From assembly GCA_021399435.1 (NCBI GenBank), contig JAJTUP010000068.1, positions 246,189 to 310,188 on the forward strand: a stretch of 64,000 bases of DNA, read 5' to 3'. The translations under genes and the position numbers were made by a program. The DNA comes from Diaporthe sp. PMI_573. Its lineage: Eukaryota > Ascomycota > Sordariomycetes > Diaporthales > Diaporthaceae. Shown here in pieces: positions 54,916 through 64,000 of the stretch (position 1 is its first letter; every line of letters begins with the position of its first letter). The notes below the pieces were generated by a model. That model was not told the DNA's origin. It did no database searches and saw nothing but the letters and a program-made list of their open reading frames with translations.

Positions 54916-56565
54916 TCAAGACGATTTCCACGCCGCGATTCGAGCAGAACGGCGAACAGCTCTGGTTGCCTCCCATCTGCTGGTGGCGGAAGTTGCCCTG
55001 ATGCGCAGCACTCGCTTTGGTGCGTGTTTAGGATATGGTGCTTCAACGGGTCGTACTTTTGAAGATGCCTTCTTCCTCCTCTTGAGATTGCTGGGGCGTG
55101 AGGGAAGTTCTTGCTTAGCTTTCCATGTCTCTATGTCTGTGCACGCAGTATCGTCCCAGACCGAACCACCAGCAATCTGAGGGTATAAAGCTTGGGCGAG
55201 TCGCTCCTTGAGACCGAGAACAGGCCAGATTTGCACCGGGGTGACCTTAATGTTTAACTCGCTACCTTGCATCTCTGTGATAATGGGAGCTTTTGATGGG
55301 AATGCAAAGCGTTTGAGAAATATTGTGGTGACGACTGTACTATAGATGATAAACTCGGCATTTTCGTGGTCTTGTGTGATGATCTTGACCGGGACGTCGC
55401 GGAACTCCGGCTGAGGTAAAGACGCGCTGCGAGCCGCATGAGATGCCATGGGCGAGTCTTGCGACGATGTTTTCGGAGGCTCCGTCGAGCGTTGGCTAGA
55501 GCACTGCCATTGGGCGATGGCTAACATGACAGCCACAAGGTAGGAGTCTCGGGCAGCATTCTGCGGGATGAGTTGTTTCCGTCGTAATCTCTGGAGACTT
55601 TCGATTGGAACGTTGGGGCTATGATTTGGACCAGGCGTGACCGGGTATAATTCGCTGCGCTTCTGCTGCAGATAAGCCCTGTTAACGAAGGCCAGGACAG
55701 GCTGGTCTGACCACGACCGAGTACTGCGGTGAGCTTGGCTTTGCGCGGTCTGTCCGCTACTGCTAGGCACGCCGCCGTAGGATACAGCAAGCATGTTCAG
55801 TTTCCACAAGAGCGCAACCCGCACACCTTTTCTCACAACTTGATCTCCGAAGCGAACATCGAGATCTATTTCACATCTTGCCTGTGACAGTATATCGGGA
55901 AACATTGTTGACATAACGCTCCTGAGCGCCTCCAGCTGGAGTGGTCTTTCTTCCATCGTCAAGATGGTGGTGAGTTCTCTGCTCAGGGCTTTAGCGACAT
56001 TGCTCGGGCGTGAAGGGTATTTGGACGACATGGAATTCCAGTCAGGGGCTGGTCTGCGGACGGTGATGTGGTGGATCCATTGGACGCCAAGGAGTTGGGC
56101 ATGCTGATCTTGCCAGTAAGATGGAACGACGAAGAGCGCTTCCCCTCGGTTGTCGTGTAGGATATCGTATAAGGAGCCCGGCTCCGGCCGGATAATGTGT
56201 CCTAGACGTCTTCGCTTCCTAGATTTTGTATTGTCGGGAGGCGAGATGGGAGGTGCCGGCGATTTGATGCGAACGAGGGCGGAGGCGTCTTGACTCGGCG
56301 GTGCCGCTATGCTGCTGGAGCGCTGGGGCGCGAGCTTGCGTTTTCTGGATGCAGCCATACCAACAAGTTTGAGCAGTGGTCTTGAGAAAACTTCGGCTGG
56401 TCGGAGATTTTGGCAAGCCGTGTGGGCAATAGGGAAGAGTCCTGAAGGGAAAGACTGCGCAATGTGGATCGATCTGGGGCGATCCCGGACGACAGAGGGC
56501 GGTCCAAGGGGAATGTTGACAGTCGACGCGCTTCTTTTTATTACCGGGACGATAAGGAACGCCAA
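54916..56565 (-). CDS. Uncharacterised fungal protein, possibly multicopy family
   Basis: An unbroken frame of 549 codons. The likelier start is the ATG at 56358 (MAASRKRKLAPQ), giving 480 aa with a nuclear-localisation-like N-terminus (KSRKRRRLG). The core includes YDILHDNRGEALFVVPSYWQDQHAQLL, a stretch on WNMSS..., NAARDSYLVAVMLAIAQWQ, VPVKIITQDHENAEFIIYSTVVTTIFLKRF and IWPVLGLKERLAQALYP. The C-terminus is Lys/Arg-rich. I associate the NAAR-x-x-Y-L-V-A-x-x-x-A-x-A-Q block with a widespread but unnamed fungal family. No catalytic motif is recognised. It is a rare intact gene in this part of the window. Confidence 0.55.
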   Translation of the reverse strand: MAFLIVPVIKRSASTVNIPLGPPSVVRDRPRSIHIAQSFPSGLFPIAHTACQNLRPAEVFSRPLLKLVGMAASRKRKLAPQRSSSIAAPPSQDASALVRIKSPAPPISPPDNTKSRKRRRLGHIIRPEPGSLYDILHDNRGEALFVVPSYWQDQHAQLLGVQWIHHITVRRPAPDWNSMSSKYPSRPSNVAKALSRELTTILTMEERPLQLEALRSVMSTMFPDILSQARCEIDLDVRFGDQVVRKGVRVALLWKLNMLAVSYGGVPSSSGQTAQSQAHRSTRSWSDQPVLAFVNRAYLQQKRSELYPVTPGPNHSPNVPIESLQRLRRKQLIPQNAARDSYLVAVMLAIAQWQCSSQRSTEPPKTSSQDSPMASHAARSASLPQPEFRDVPVKIITQDHENAEFIIYSTVVTTIFLKRFAFPSKAPIITEMQGSELNIKVTPVQIWPVLGLKERLAQALYPQIAGGSVWDDTACTDIETWKAKQELPSRPSNLKRRKKASSKVRPVEAPYPKHAPKRVLRIRATSATSRWEATRAVRRSARIAAWKSS

Positions 56566-57470
56566 GACTTGGCAAAGCGGTGAGAGCCAATGGGATGCGA
56601 CCCACTACCCCACCTTTCCGCTTCGCCCATGCACGAACATGGCCAGGCACCCAGGGGCGTCGTACTCACTGAGCTTAGCGATTTCTAACTCAACGTGGCT
56701 TGGGTTTTGTCGTTGGGCGGTTGCTCGGGTAACCCGCGAAGTGCTTATGCACGCTAAAATCGAGCCGCGGCCCACAGCCCGGCCAGCATCGGCCCACCCA
56801 GCTCTTTCAATCCGCCCACCCAGCAGCGCTAGGTCTCATAAACCAGCCCCCAACGGCGTGCGCTTCAGGCACTCGTCGATAAGGTGTTCATGCTGCCTGT
56901 CGGTCATTTTCATCTGGAGCACGGGTGTTTCGTCTGGTTGAGAACACTTTCACCAACGCCCGACCAACGCATGTGCCCAGGTACTTCAGGCTTGCGATTA
57001 GCATCATTTCGGCCACGGGTCATGGCGTTTTTATCCCTAGTAGAAAACCACGTTGTTTTTTATATTTATTAGTTTGCAGCAATATAGTGTGGCCTAAGCG
57101 TGGCTGTGCTCATGATCCTCTCGCCCGAAGATAACAAAGACGAGCGCTCTGCCTAACTAGGGCGAGAACTTTACCAATGACATGGCCTTGAAATGGCCCC
57201 GTTGAGTATCATTTCAGGAAGGCCCTGGAGGTGATGTCCAGGCCGGTGGGAAGAGGTGTACTTTATTGGTCCTCTAGGGCTTAGGAATAACTTGCCTCTT
57301 TTAAAGATTTCAATACCAGGTTTAAGGAAGGCGACGCGCCGTAGAAACCACCGGACCGCAATGGCCTGAGGCGAGAGCCCTGTATCACAGCCGTCTCGAA
57401 TTTCAAGCCCTCGATCCTGCCTGGCGGAAAGCAACGTCGCTCAATCCATGGCCCCGCTCTGAACCTGGCT
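56566..57470. other. No gene seen
   Basis: Short frames only, on both strands, with Pro/Ala-rich composition and no family resemblance. It contains the presumed promoter of the 54916-56565 gene. Confidence 0.4.
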
Positions 57471-58037
57471 TATTCGGACGAGAGACGACCCCAGCCGAAG
57501 GAGCCCCAGCTGAAGAAGCCCCAGCCGAAGCTGCCTCGGTCGAAGCCCCGACTCAAGCCGCCCCAGATCGAGTTGTCATGCTTGAAGCGGAGCAGGCGAG
57601 GTTCGAAGATGTCAGGGTTCTCAGCGACCAAAGATTCGACATCAGATTTCGACTTTCCTCTAAGCACTTGAAATCAGCATCTCCTATCTTCAAGGCCATG
57701 CTGGACGGCAATTGGAAAGAGAGCAATTTAACGTCTGACCTTCACTACACCCTCCATACTAGCGACTGGGACACGGAGGCTTTGCAAGTCATTATGGATA
57801 TATTACACGGCAGAAGTCAGAGAGTACCCCGGTCTATACCTCTTGAACTACTTGCAAAAATTGCTGTGCTCGTCGACTACTGGGCTCTGCAGAGAGTTGA
57901 TCTTGCACCTTTGCATATCATACGTGTTCAACCAGGCCCACACTACCCAGGAAATACTGCATCTTGTGGTGAGAGAAACACGTGGGCCTCTTCAGACACT
58001 TGAACTTCCTTTGCCGGGAATTATGATTGGTATGTTT
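57471..58037 (+). pseudogene. BTB/POZ-domain protein, frameshifted
   Basis: The frame opens with a five-residue Ala/Pro/Glu repeat (APAEE; 57483-57540) and then reads VRVLSDQRFDIRFRLSSKHLKSASPIFKAMLDGNWKES, LHTSDWDTEALQVIMDILHG and LLAKIAVLVDYWALQ. This is the fungal BTB fold with the S-x-x-L-x-x-x-S-P-x-F-x-x-M core. Near 57910 the sense moves to the next frame (SYVFNQAHTTQEILHLVVRETRGPLQTLELPLPGIMI), implying a single-base deletion. It is then cut at about 58037. No usable start codon precedes the repeat. Confidence 0.8.
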
Positions 58038-58063
58038 TATCTACGAGGAAAAGAGCCTTGCCG

Positions 58064-59391
58064 CTAACGACAATAGACTCTATCGACCTCCGCCATATTA
58101 CGATGCTCCACAAACGTGCTTAGCAAAAGAGCAAGGCCTGAGATGCTCGTGAACACCAGGTAGATACCTTTCAGCCCAAACGAATACGCATCTATAATTT
58201 GGGACCTGAAAGGGCTGTCGGTGGGCATCTGATGAAGCTCGGCTACAAATGCCTCGCTGACCTTCGCAATGGCGGTATCGAGACCCGCCCACTCAAGCCG
58301 CAAGGCCATGACATTCTGAAAAACACAACCACCAACTCCCACCCCAAGCGACATCCCAAATTGTCGTACGAACGCGTACATCGCAGCAGCGTCCCCCTGC
58401 TCGCCCTCATCGCTCATCGCCTGAGCGGCAAAATTCTGCGCGTTTAGGACAGCACCATGGCCAAGACCGAGGATGATAAGTACAACCACCCACAGTGCAA
58501 TCGGCGTTTCATCGTGAAATAAAAGTGTAAGGCCGGAGCCAAGAGTGGTTAAAGCCCAGCCCATCCAAATCGGCCTGCGGTAATTTGCGGTTAGTGTCAC
58601 CACTAGACCTGTTAGCATTGAGGCGGGCACAAGTGTGACCATTACAGGTAGTAGGGCGAGCCCGGTATTAATAGGGTCGTAGAGCTTAACATATAAAAAG
58701 TAGAACGGGACATAGTAAAGCTGTCCATAAATCTGTCATGGTATAAGCAGGTTCCTCAGCAGGTGGAAGGTTATGGGTGGATAGACCACGAATCCTTGGA
58801 TCGCGCCACAGAGATAGGTGATTCTCGGGCTAGTGCTCTGGAACAAGCTGCGTTGAAGAAACGGACGCTTTGAAAACTTTGATTCATAGAAGAATGTTGC
58901 CGCGAAACCAAATATTCCGAGACAGAGGGGAACAAGCGTCCTGGAGCTCAACCAACTAAACTGTACACCGCCCCACGAGACGGCAATCAAGAACGAGGTG
59001 CCTGACGGGATGAAGAGCAAGCCTCCAACCCAGTCTATGCTCTCGAGCTTTTGATGTAGCGTAGCGCGAGGCGGCTTCAATGTCAGGAGATTGACAATGA
59101 GGATCAATCCCGCAGCGCAAAAAGGAAACGATCAAAAGACATGTTGTTCCCCGCCCTTGGGCCGTCGCAATGACCCTTACCATAGTGATACGACCCACGA
59201 TATCTGGCTATTGGCAAGCAGCTCACTGAAGGTAGCAAATGTATCACGGCACCACTTCGGAAGGCCAGCAGCAGGAAGCGCGCACGCGGTTCATCAACTT
59301 CTTTCTCCTCACAGGCCCGAGACTCGAGTGCGTCATCCACAACAAGCGAACTCGAGAATACAGTTTTCGTTGATTTCATCTGCCAACCCAT
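58064..59391 (-). pseudogene. MFS multidrug-type transporter, decayed N-terminal half
   Basis: The minus strand gives LESIDWVGGLLFIPSGTSFLIAVSWGG (59107-58736), then after about 55 bp YGQLYYVPFYFLYVKLYDPINTGLALLPVMVTLVPASM, LGLGHGAVLNAQNFAAQAM and a final helix LVFTSISGLALLLSTFVEH (to 58064). This is the DHA-type MFS arrangement from about TM5 onward. The 55-bp interruption may be an intron ending ATGACAG. Upstream of 59107 the expected TM1-TM4 region is broken by stops and frame changes (pieces up to 59391), so I call it a pseudogene. The substrate cannot be inferred. Confidence 0.75.
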
Positions 59392-59618
59392 AGTAAAGGG
59401 TAATACGCTAAAAATCCGTGCCAGCCATCAACGCTCCGCTCCCTCCCTCAGTCATATCTAAACCCAGTACATTTCGCCTCTCTCCAACCTTTCCTCCAAA
59501 ACTTCCCATACTTACCACAACCCCCGCCCACCGCCGATGTCCACGGGATTCCCTCCCAACCTCTCCACTCCCCGCCTAGTAGGGTAATGACCACCTACGT
59601 TGTGCCACACACCGAGTC

Positions 59619-60938
59619 CTAAGTGGCATTCTTACCTGTCTTCCAGTTACCTAGATCAGACAGGTTGATGACTGAAGGGTCGTTGAATATTTTCTTCTTA
59701 AAGTCGAGAGGGTTGTATGTGTCCGACTCGATGTACGCCCCATTCCATGTCACGAAATAGCTCCAGTCAGCGTGATACAGCTTGAGTTGAGCAGGATCGG
59801 GGATGTTGCCGACTTCAGGAAGCGCTACCATCTTTGTATCCTTGCCCAAAGCGACCAATGACTTGTATTGCGCGCTCAGAGCTCCGTGGTCGCCGATAGG
59901 TGGGTAAGAGTCAATGCCTAATATGTCGACTATGGCATCGCCGGGATACCAGGCTGGAGCAGCAGAGTTCCAGACCCAGATTAGGTTGCGTAGCCCGTGG
60001 TGGTTGGTAAACCGGTCAAACATGAGCTTGTAGAGAGCCACGCAGGCTTCGGGGCCCTGGGCACCCCACCAAAACCAGCCACCCTCAGCTTCGTGAAGGG
60101 GCCGCCAGAGGACGGGAACGTTGGCTGCTTGGAGACGGAGGAGTAGGGCCGCGATGGTGTCCATGTCCCTGATCAGGAGGGCGTAGTCGTCACTCGAGGG
60201 GTTGGCGAGAACGGTTTTCAGATTAAATGTTGTGGCGGCGGTGTAGAAGCCTGAATACCATGGCTCGGCGGCGGTGTCGAGGAGATGCCTAGTGATATTA
60301 GAAGGTTAAGGCTACGCCGGCGGCAGACTTACGAAGGGGCATTCCAATGCCATTGAAATGCGACTATTCCATTTCTATTGGAGAATGCAATTCCATCTTC
60401 AACCTCGTGGCTGGTAGTGCCATGTGCCTAGGTACACATCTCAGTGGCTTCCCCAGAAAGTGGACAGGAATCAAAACATACCACACGACTTGGACTGTAG
60501 TCCATGAAGTCCAGACCAATAATAGCCGGTGTCTTTCCCACATTCTTCTCCAACCATGCGATTTCAGCTGCCTCGGATTGGCCAGAAAAGATGGAACCGG
60601 TACCGTACTTGGAAAGGAGCTTGTTGTACAAAGCTTGAGTGATAGGAAGAGGGTTCGGTGTGGCCAATTTGCCTGTGACGTTGTGCTTCGCAGGTGCAGC
60701 TGAAGGAGTGACGTATACGGCGTCGATAAAGTACCATCCCCTGAAAAGTTAGCTCAGCTGTATCAGACCATAGCTCATATATCGCAAGAAAGACTAACCA
60801 GTTGCTGGTGAAGGTGATCGTGTTGGCGCCTGCATTCAAGAGTACTTGGCCAGCTGTTGCATTGGCCCACGGATTTGATCCAGATGTTGCTGCAAGTGCG
60901 ATTCCAGACCCTCCAGCACCGTTGAGTGAAGATGCACT
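59619..60938 (-). CDS. GH26 beta-mannanase with partial CBM35, 5'-truncated
   Basis: Exons about 60938-60799, 60740-60482, 60427-60333 and 60288-59619; introns of 58, 54 and 44 bp with GTTAGT, GTATGT and GTAAGT donors all join in frame. The first exon carries the end of a CBM35-type module (NPWANATAGQVLLNAGANTITFTSNW-GWYFIDAVYVTP). The catalytic domain follows: YGTGSIFSGQ, IAFSNRNGIVAFQWHWNAP, VLWRPLHEAEGGWFWWG (acid/base Glu), IWVWNSAAPAWYPG and MVALPEVGNIPD (nucleophile Glu). The end GNWKTGKNAT is a natural terminus. The enzyme would hydrolyse beta-1,4-mannan outside the cell. The signal peptide and first two thirds of CBM35 are missing, because at 60938 the sequence turns into short repeats. 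The catalytic part is undamaged, so the loss is recent. Confidence 0.92.
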
Positions 60939-61057
60939 TATTTCACTGTCCAATAGTGTCCCATTTCACTGTCCTATTTCAGTTCCAATCTTAGTTTATT
61001 GTCCCATTTCAGTGTCCTATTTCACTGTCCAATAGTGTCCCATTTGACTGTCCTATG
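60939..61057. repeat. Short repeats with the motif CACTGTCCAATAGTG
   Basis: ATTTCACTGTCCAATAGTG followed by TCCCATTT(C/G)ACTGTCCTAT occurs at 60939-60982 and again at 61019-61057, with a degenerate third unit between. CACT...AGTG is self-complementary. The array lies exactly between the cut GH26 gene and the inner end of the inverted arm. It looks like the terminus or subterminal repeat of an unidentified DNA transposon. Confidence 0.8.
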
Positions 61058-61589
61058 GCTTGAAGAATTCAAGCTCTTGTTGGTAAGGCGACCCCAACTC
61101 CCCGCCCCCCCCTCCTGGCCTAATTAGGAAGGAGCAGATAAGGCCTTATCGGTCTTGGCGGCCAGTCTTACTAAGCTGGCCTGCTCCCGGCTATTATTAT
61201 GGAAAACCTCCATTATAGAGGACCTCACACACAACATCCACCCTGGGATTTAGGCCTATTATCATATCACAGGACGGTGCGAGGACAATCCTCCCGTCTC
61301 TGATCAGGCCTATATGCACACTCATGCACAGTTCTTTGACAAGGAGGGGAGATTTTTCAATTCATCGCGCAACTTTCTACCAAAAAATTCCAATACCACC
61401 GACACCAAAAGTTTTGATCTCACCCACCCGAGCGCAACACCATTAGACCCTTGCTTTCCTCTTATCCCCCAGGTGATCAGAATGGTGTTTTTCGTCCCCT
61501 ACCCATCCCATTAGTTCTACATATTCCAAGATTCCATGAAACTTGCCCCTACCCCTCACTCCATGCATCTGATCAGTCCTCCTTCTTAG

Positions 61590-61895
61590 CCTCACGGTCG
61601 CGGCGTCGCTGATCCCGAGCACTCTTGGCGTCCTGTCAATTGCATCTACCATGTTGAGGGCCATGAGTGCACCTTCAACAAACACAGCGACATTGAAGGT
61701 GTACGAGAAGCCGTTCCGTCCATGGCAAACGAGTTCGAAGGCATGCCCCCGTGTGTCATGAACCTTGGCAAGACTTGTCAAGCCTCGACTCCCCTGGATT
61801 ACGATGAGACTCGGGAGAGAGCGTACTACGAAATCCGTGGGTATCGACCACGACCGAAAGCAGTGGAGGACACACCACTGCAAGCTTGGGAGTAA
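61590..61895 (+). CDS. Possible exon with a CCHH-like motif (right arm)
   Basis: Mirror of the 5693-5998 candidate, with the same frame, motif NCIYHVEGHECTFNKHSDI and stop (61893-61895). It begins just after CTTCTTAG, which would serve as a splice acceptor. The competing opposite-strand frame (61979-61443) is equally preserved, so conservation between arms does not decide. Confidence 0.35.
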   Translation, partial: PHGRGVADPEHSWRPVNCIYHVEGHECTFNKHSDIEGVREAVPSMANEFEGMPPCVMNLGKTCQASTPLDYDETRERAYYEIRGYRPRPKAVEDTPLQAWE

Positions 61896-62645
61896 GAGGT
61901 CACTGCAGCGATCAGGCAGGTGTGGGAAGTGACGGAACGCAAGGTTGGTCAGGATGATGGGGACGATAATAGACAGCAACAGCTGCTGAGGGTTGCAGAG
62001 GACGAAGCATCAGAAATTTTGGAACGACACGGCAGCACAGCGATCATTGGCTGTGAGATTCGACATCGGGCGTGAGCATACCAAAGACAAAGGCGGTGGT
62101 GCGGAAGTATGGGCCGCGATGATTTTCAACTCTACTCACACAATAAACGATTGCTTTCTCAGATCTGATCAGACATCGCAATGTACAATGCCGTAATAAT
62201 ATTGGTACTGATCATGGCATGGTTGTGAAGCTGCAAGGTACCTTACTTCAAAAATTTTAACTCGACCAAACCAACCTTGACTTAATTCCCTTGCTTCGAA
62301 TCAATATAACAGCGAGTGTAAGCACCGAGTTGCAAAATCAAGGACCCACGACACCCTAAACACGATAAATAATTATCCGATCGTGTACGTCATATCCACA
62401 ATCCCTCGATCAGTGCAGGGATGTTAGGAGATGTAGTGGTGCGATGTTAGTACATACCTATGCCCTGATCCCAGTCTGAACCTTCCGACTCTTGCCGAGG
62501 GCAATGCTGTTGAATAACAGCTGAAAACTTGATTGGTTCTTTACCTTTACGTGATCGCACTGAAACATCTACTCCGCATTAGCTCCGTTTTATTTGTGCA
62601 TCTTCTCTTTCGATTTGGCCCACCCAACTCAACCCGTCTTTATTT

Positions 62646-63745
62646 TTGTCGCCATCCATCACTGATCCTATCTACATTGCTTCATTACACCTGATAAGGT
62701 CCATTCTGCTCTACTCGTGCTACGCTGATGCCCTGGAGTACAAGCCCTACACCATTCGACTTGTAGCTTCGCTAATGGCAGCCTCAAATGGACATGTCGG
62801 GAGCATAGGTACGTCCCAGCCTTGGTCTTTCAGAGATTGCCTCTGATCAGTACGAAAACAGTACCTGAACCCATTACTAAATCATATTGTTACTTAGGTT
62901 GTAGACATTATGCCTTGCAGCGAGGCATCCTGCCTACCTCCTTCGATTTCTCTACATCCAAATCTTCCGCTCCTCTAGATGCTGCAGTCGTACAACGAGA
63001 CCCCCGTCCAAACCCAAGTCCTAAGCGCGCTGCGATATTCAGCACCAAAAAGCCACAAAACATCCTCGCCCTTTTTATACAAATAAGCGGAGAGATCCCC
63101 CAACAGCGGTGTAGGACATGCCGGCAGGGCCACGGACTGTGGGTAGAGTGTGTGGTATCAACCCATGCCGATGTGGACAACACAACACAGGGTGCTTGTG
63201 CAAATTGCTATTATAACGGCCTAGGCTCTAAATGCTCGTTTCGAGAAAGTAAGTTGCCGTTTATCATATCTGTTTATCTGATCAACGTTGCTAAATAATA
63301 GTTTCAATCTTTATTAGGTCAGGCTCCTCGAATTAGACCATGTCGACAAATGAATCCCCTTCGTCTAACAACTCTTCCTATTCCATTTCCCCCAGACATA
63401 CTGGAACCAAACGCCCTGGAGGACACGAGTCTAAACATCAAACTTGATCTATTATTAACACAGATTCACAAACTAGATAGACAAGTATTTACATGTCAAC
63501 TGATACGACTCCACCCCCCACCAGGTTTCGGTGATTGGGTAAAAAATACACTACCGGAGTACGGTTTCCTTGCTGATCTGGATACTGAAGATGTGGATCT
63601 TGTTATAAAGCAGCTGAAGTGCGAGATTAATAACTTGGCTGAACGGCTAGGCTTGGTGGTTGCACTTCGCAGGTATTACTCATCAGCACATACAAGTAAC
63701 ATTGTGTTGTCATCACTAGCAGACGATGGAACCAAAAATATTTAA
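62646..63745 (+). CDS. DUF3716-type cysteine-rich protein (right-arm copy)
   Basis: Exons 62646-62808, 62898-63248 and 63318-63745, the mirror of the left copy, with the same splice sites. Differences from the left copy are Arg for His before the central PNPSPKR segment and Val for Ala within the GLW-ECVV cysteine region. No frame damage. Two intact copies in opposite arms fit either recent duplication or maintenance by gene conversion. The start at 62646 is tentative; a C/T-rich stretch and TTTATTTTTGTCGCC precede it. Confidence 0.7.
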
Positions 63746-64000
63746 AAGAGCCATTCTGATCAGAAGTACTGTAATATTATAATTAAGATATTCAAGAACT
63801 TGGGCCCTCCCTACGCCATGCATGTTTCCGTACTCGTCGGTGTACTCGACTGGTGGAAGAAGATTGACCATAGCCTCGAATCCGAGATTGTCGAGATTGA
63901 CGAGGCTGCGCTGTGGCGGCCTTGTTCTCCAAACCCTCTGAGTTTTGTGGCCGATCCTGATCTGCGCCTTGAGGGAACAAAGAAACATTGCTCATGTTGT

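Larger units (their letters stand above)
61055..64000 (-). repeat. Right arm of the long inverted repeat (mirror of 3589-6497)
   Basis: Matches the left arm in reverse over its full visible length. The inner end is defined by ATGGCTTGAAGAATTCAAGC at 61055. This copy keeps a 37-bp stretch near 61340-61376 that is missing on the left, bounded by CTTT direct repeats, so the left copy suffered the deletion. The match still holds at the window end; the helicase would be expected next, on the minus strand. Confidence 0.95.

Noticed and set aside
1..64000. A Starship-type giant element
   Set aside because: I looked for a tyrosine-recombinase captain (DUF3435-like) near either end and saw none. The arms carry a helicase and a DUF3716-type gene instead, and Starships do not have long inverted arms.
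1..64000. Telomere repeats or a subtelomeric end
   Set aside because: No TTAGGG or CCCTAA array is present at either window end, although the helicase-plus-repeat content would be compatible with a subtelomeric location.
1..64000. CRISPR arrays, operons or bacterial regulatory sites
   Set aside because: The sequence is eukaryotic with introns. Tandem repeats found (17, 18 and 69 bp) have no unique spacers between units.

Overview
The window is nuclear DNA of a filamentous ascomycete (Pezizomycotina). The genes carry short 44-170 bp introns with GTATGT/GTAAGT-type donors and CTAAC-type branch sites. The protein families are typical of mould accessory genomes: BED/hAT and pogo/Fot1 transposases, NACHT/ankyrin NLR pieces, F-box and BTB fragments, a DCR2-type phosphatase, a GH26 mannanase and an N-myristoyltransferase piece. 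I cannot name the species; a Eurotiomycete-like relative would fit but is not proven.

Layout. 1-6497: a terminal-repeat-like stretch (1-196), then a 5'-truncated Helitron-type PIF1 helicase (224-3540), then a 2.9-kb arm (3589-6497) carrying a three-exon DUF3716-type cysteine-rich gene. The same arm returns inverted at 61055-64000 and runs off the window end. The arms are nearly identical, and both arms plus the helicase are strongly enriched in the palindrome TGATCA. 6.5-13.5 kb: nested and rearranged hAT elements with fragments of NLR-like, HNH-like and 2OG-oxygenase-like genes. 13.5-19.5 kb: three uncharacterised host-type genes, including a 3-exon membrane protein and a Ulp1-like protein without its catalytic cysteine. 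19.7-24.5 kb: retroelement and pogo debris with several repeat families. 25.4-28.9 kb: two intact convergent genes (Clr5-associated-type protein and DCR2-like phosphatase). 29.5-32.5 kb: a mosaic of hAT, F-box, N-myristoyltransferase and ankyrin fragments joined end to end. 33-34 kb: one intact fungal gene with a hAT inserted 6 bp after its stop codon. 36-42 kb: broken pieces of pogo, SR-type kinase, NLR and rhodopsin-like membrane protein. 42.7-44.8 kb: an intact 651-aa gene with a possible PD-(D/E)XK nuclease core. 45-53 kb: a Tc1/mariner transposase, a hAT tail, and a zinc-knuckle gene split by a complete hAT with perfect 8-bp target duplications. 53.0-53.8 kb: a short terminal-inverted-repeat element that has captured the start of a SKP1-like gene. 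54-61 kb: pogo pieces, an unknown 480-549 aa gene, and BTB, MFS and 5'-truncated GH26 genes.

Main hypothesis. The stretch at 1-196 is in the same family and orientation as the left terminal repeat of the small SKP1-carrying element. The helicase-DUF3716 module follows it on the inside. Because the arm recurs inverted at the right, the window may be almost all of one giant transposon-like unit of about 67.6 kb, with long inverted arms and fragmentary host-gene cargo. The right terminus lies outside the window, so this is a prediction and not an observation.
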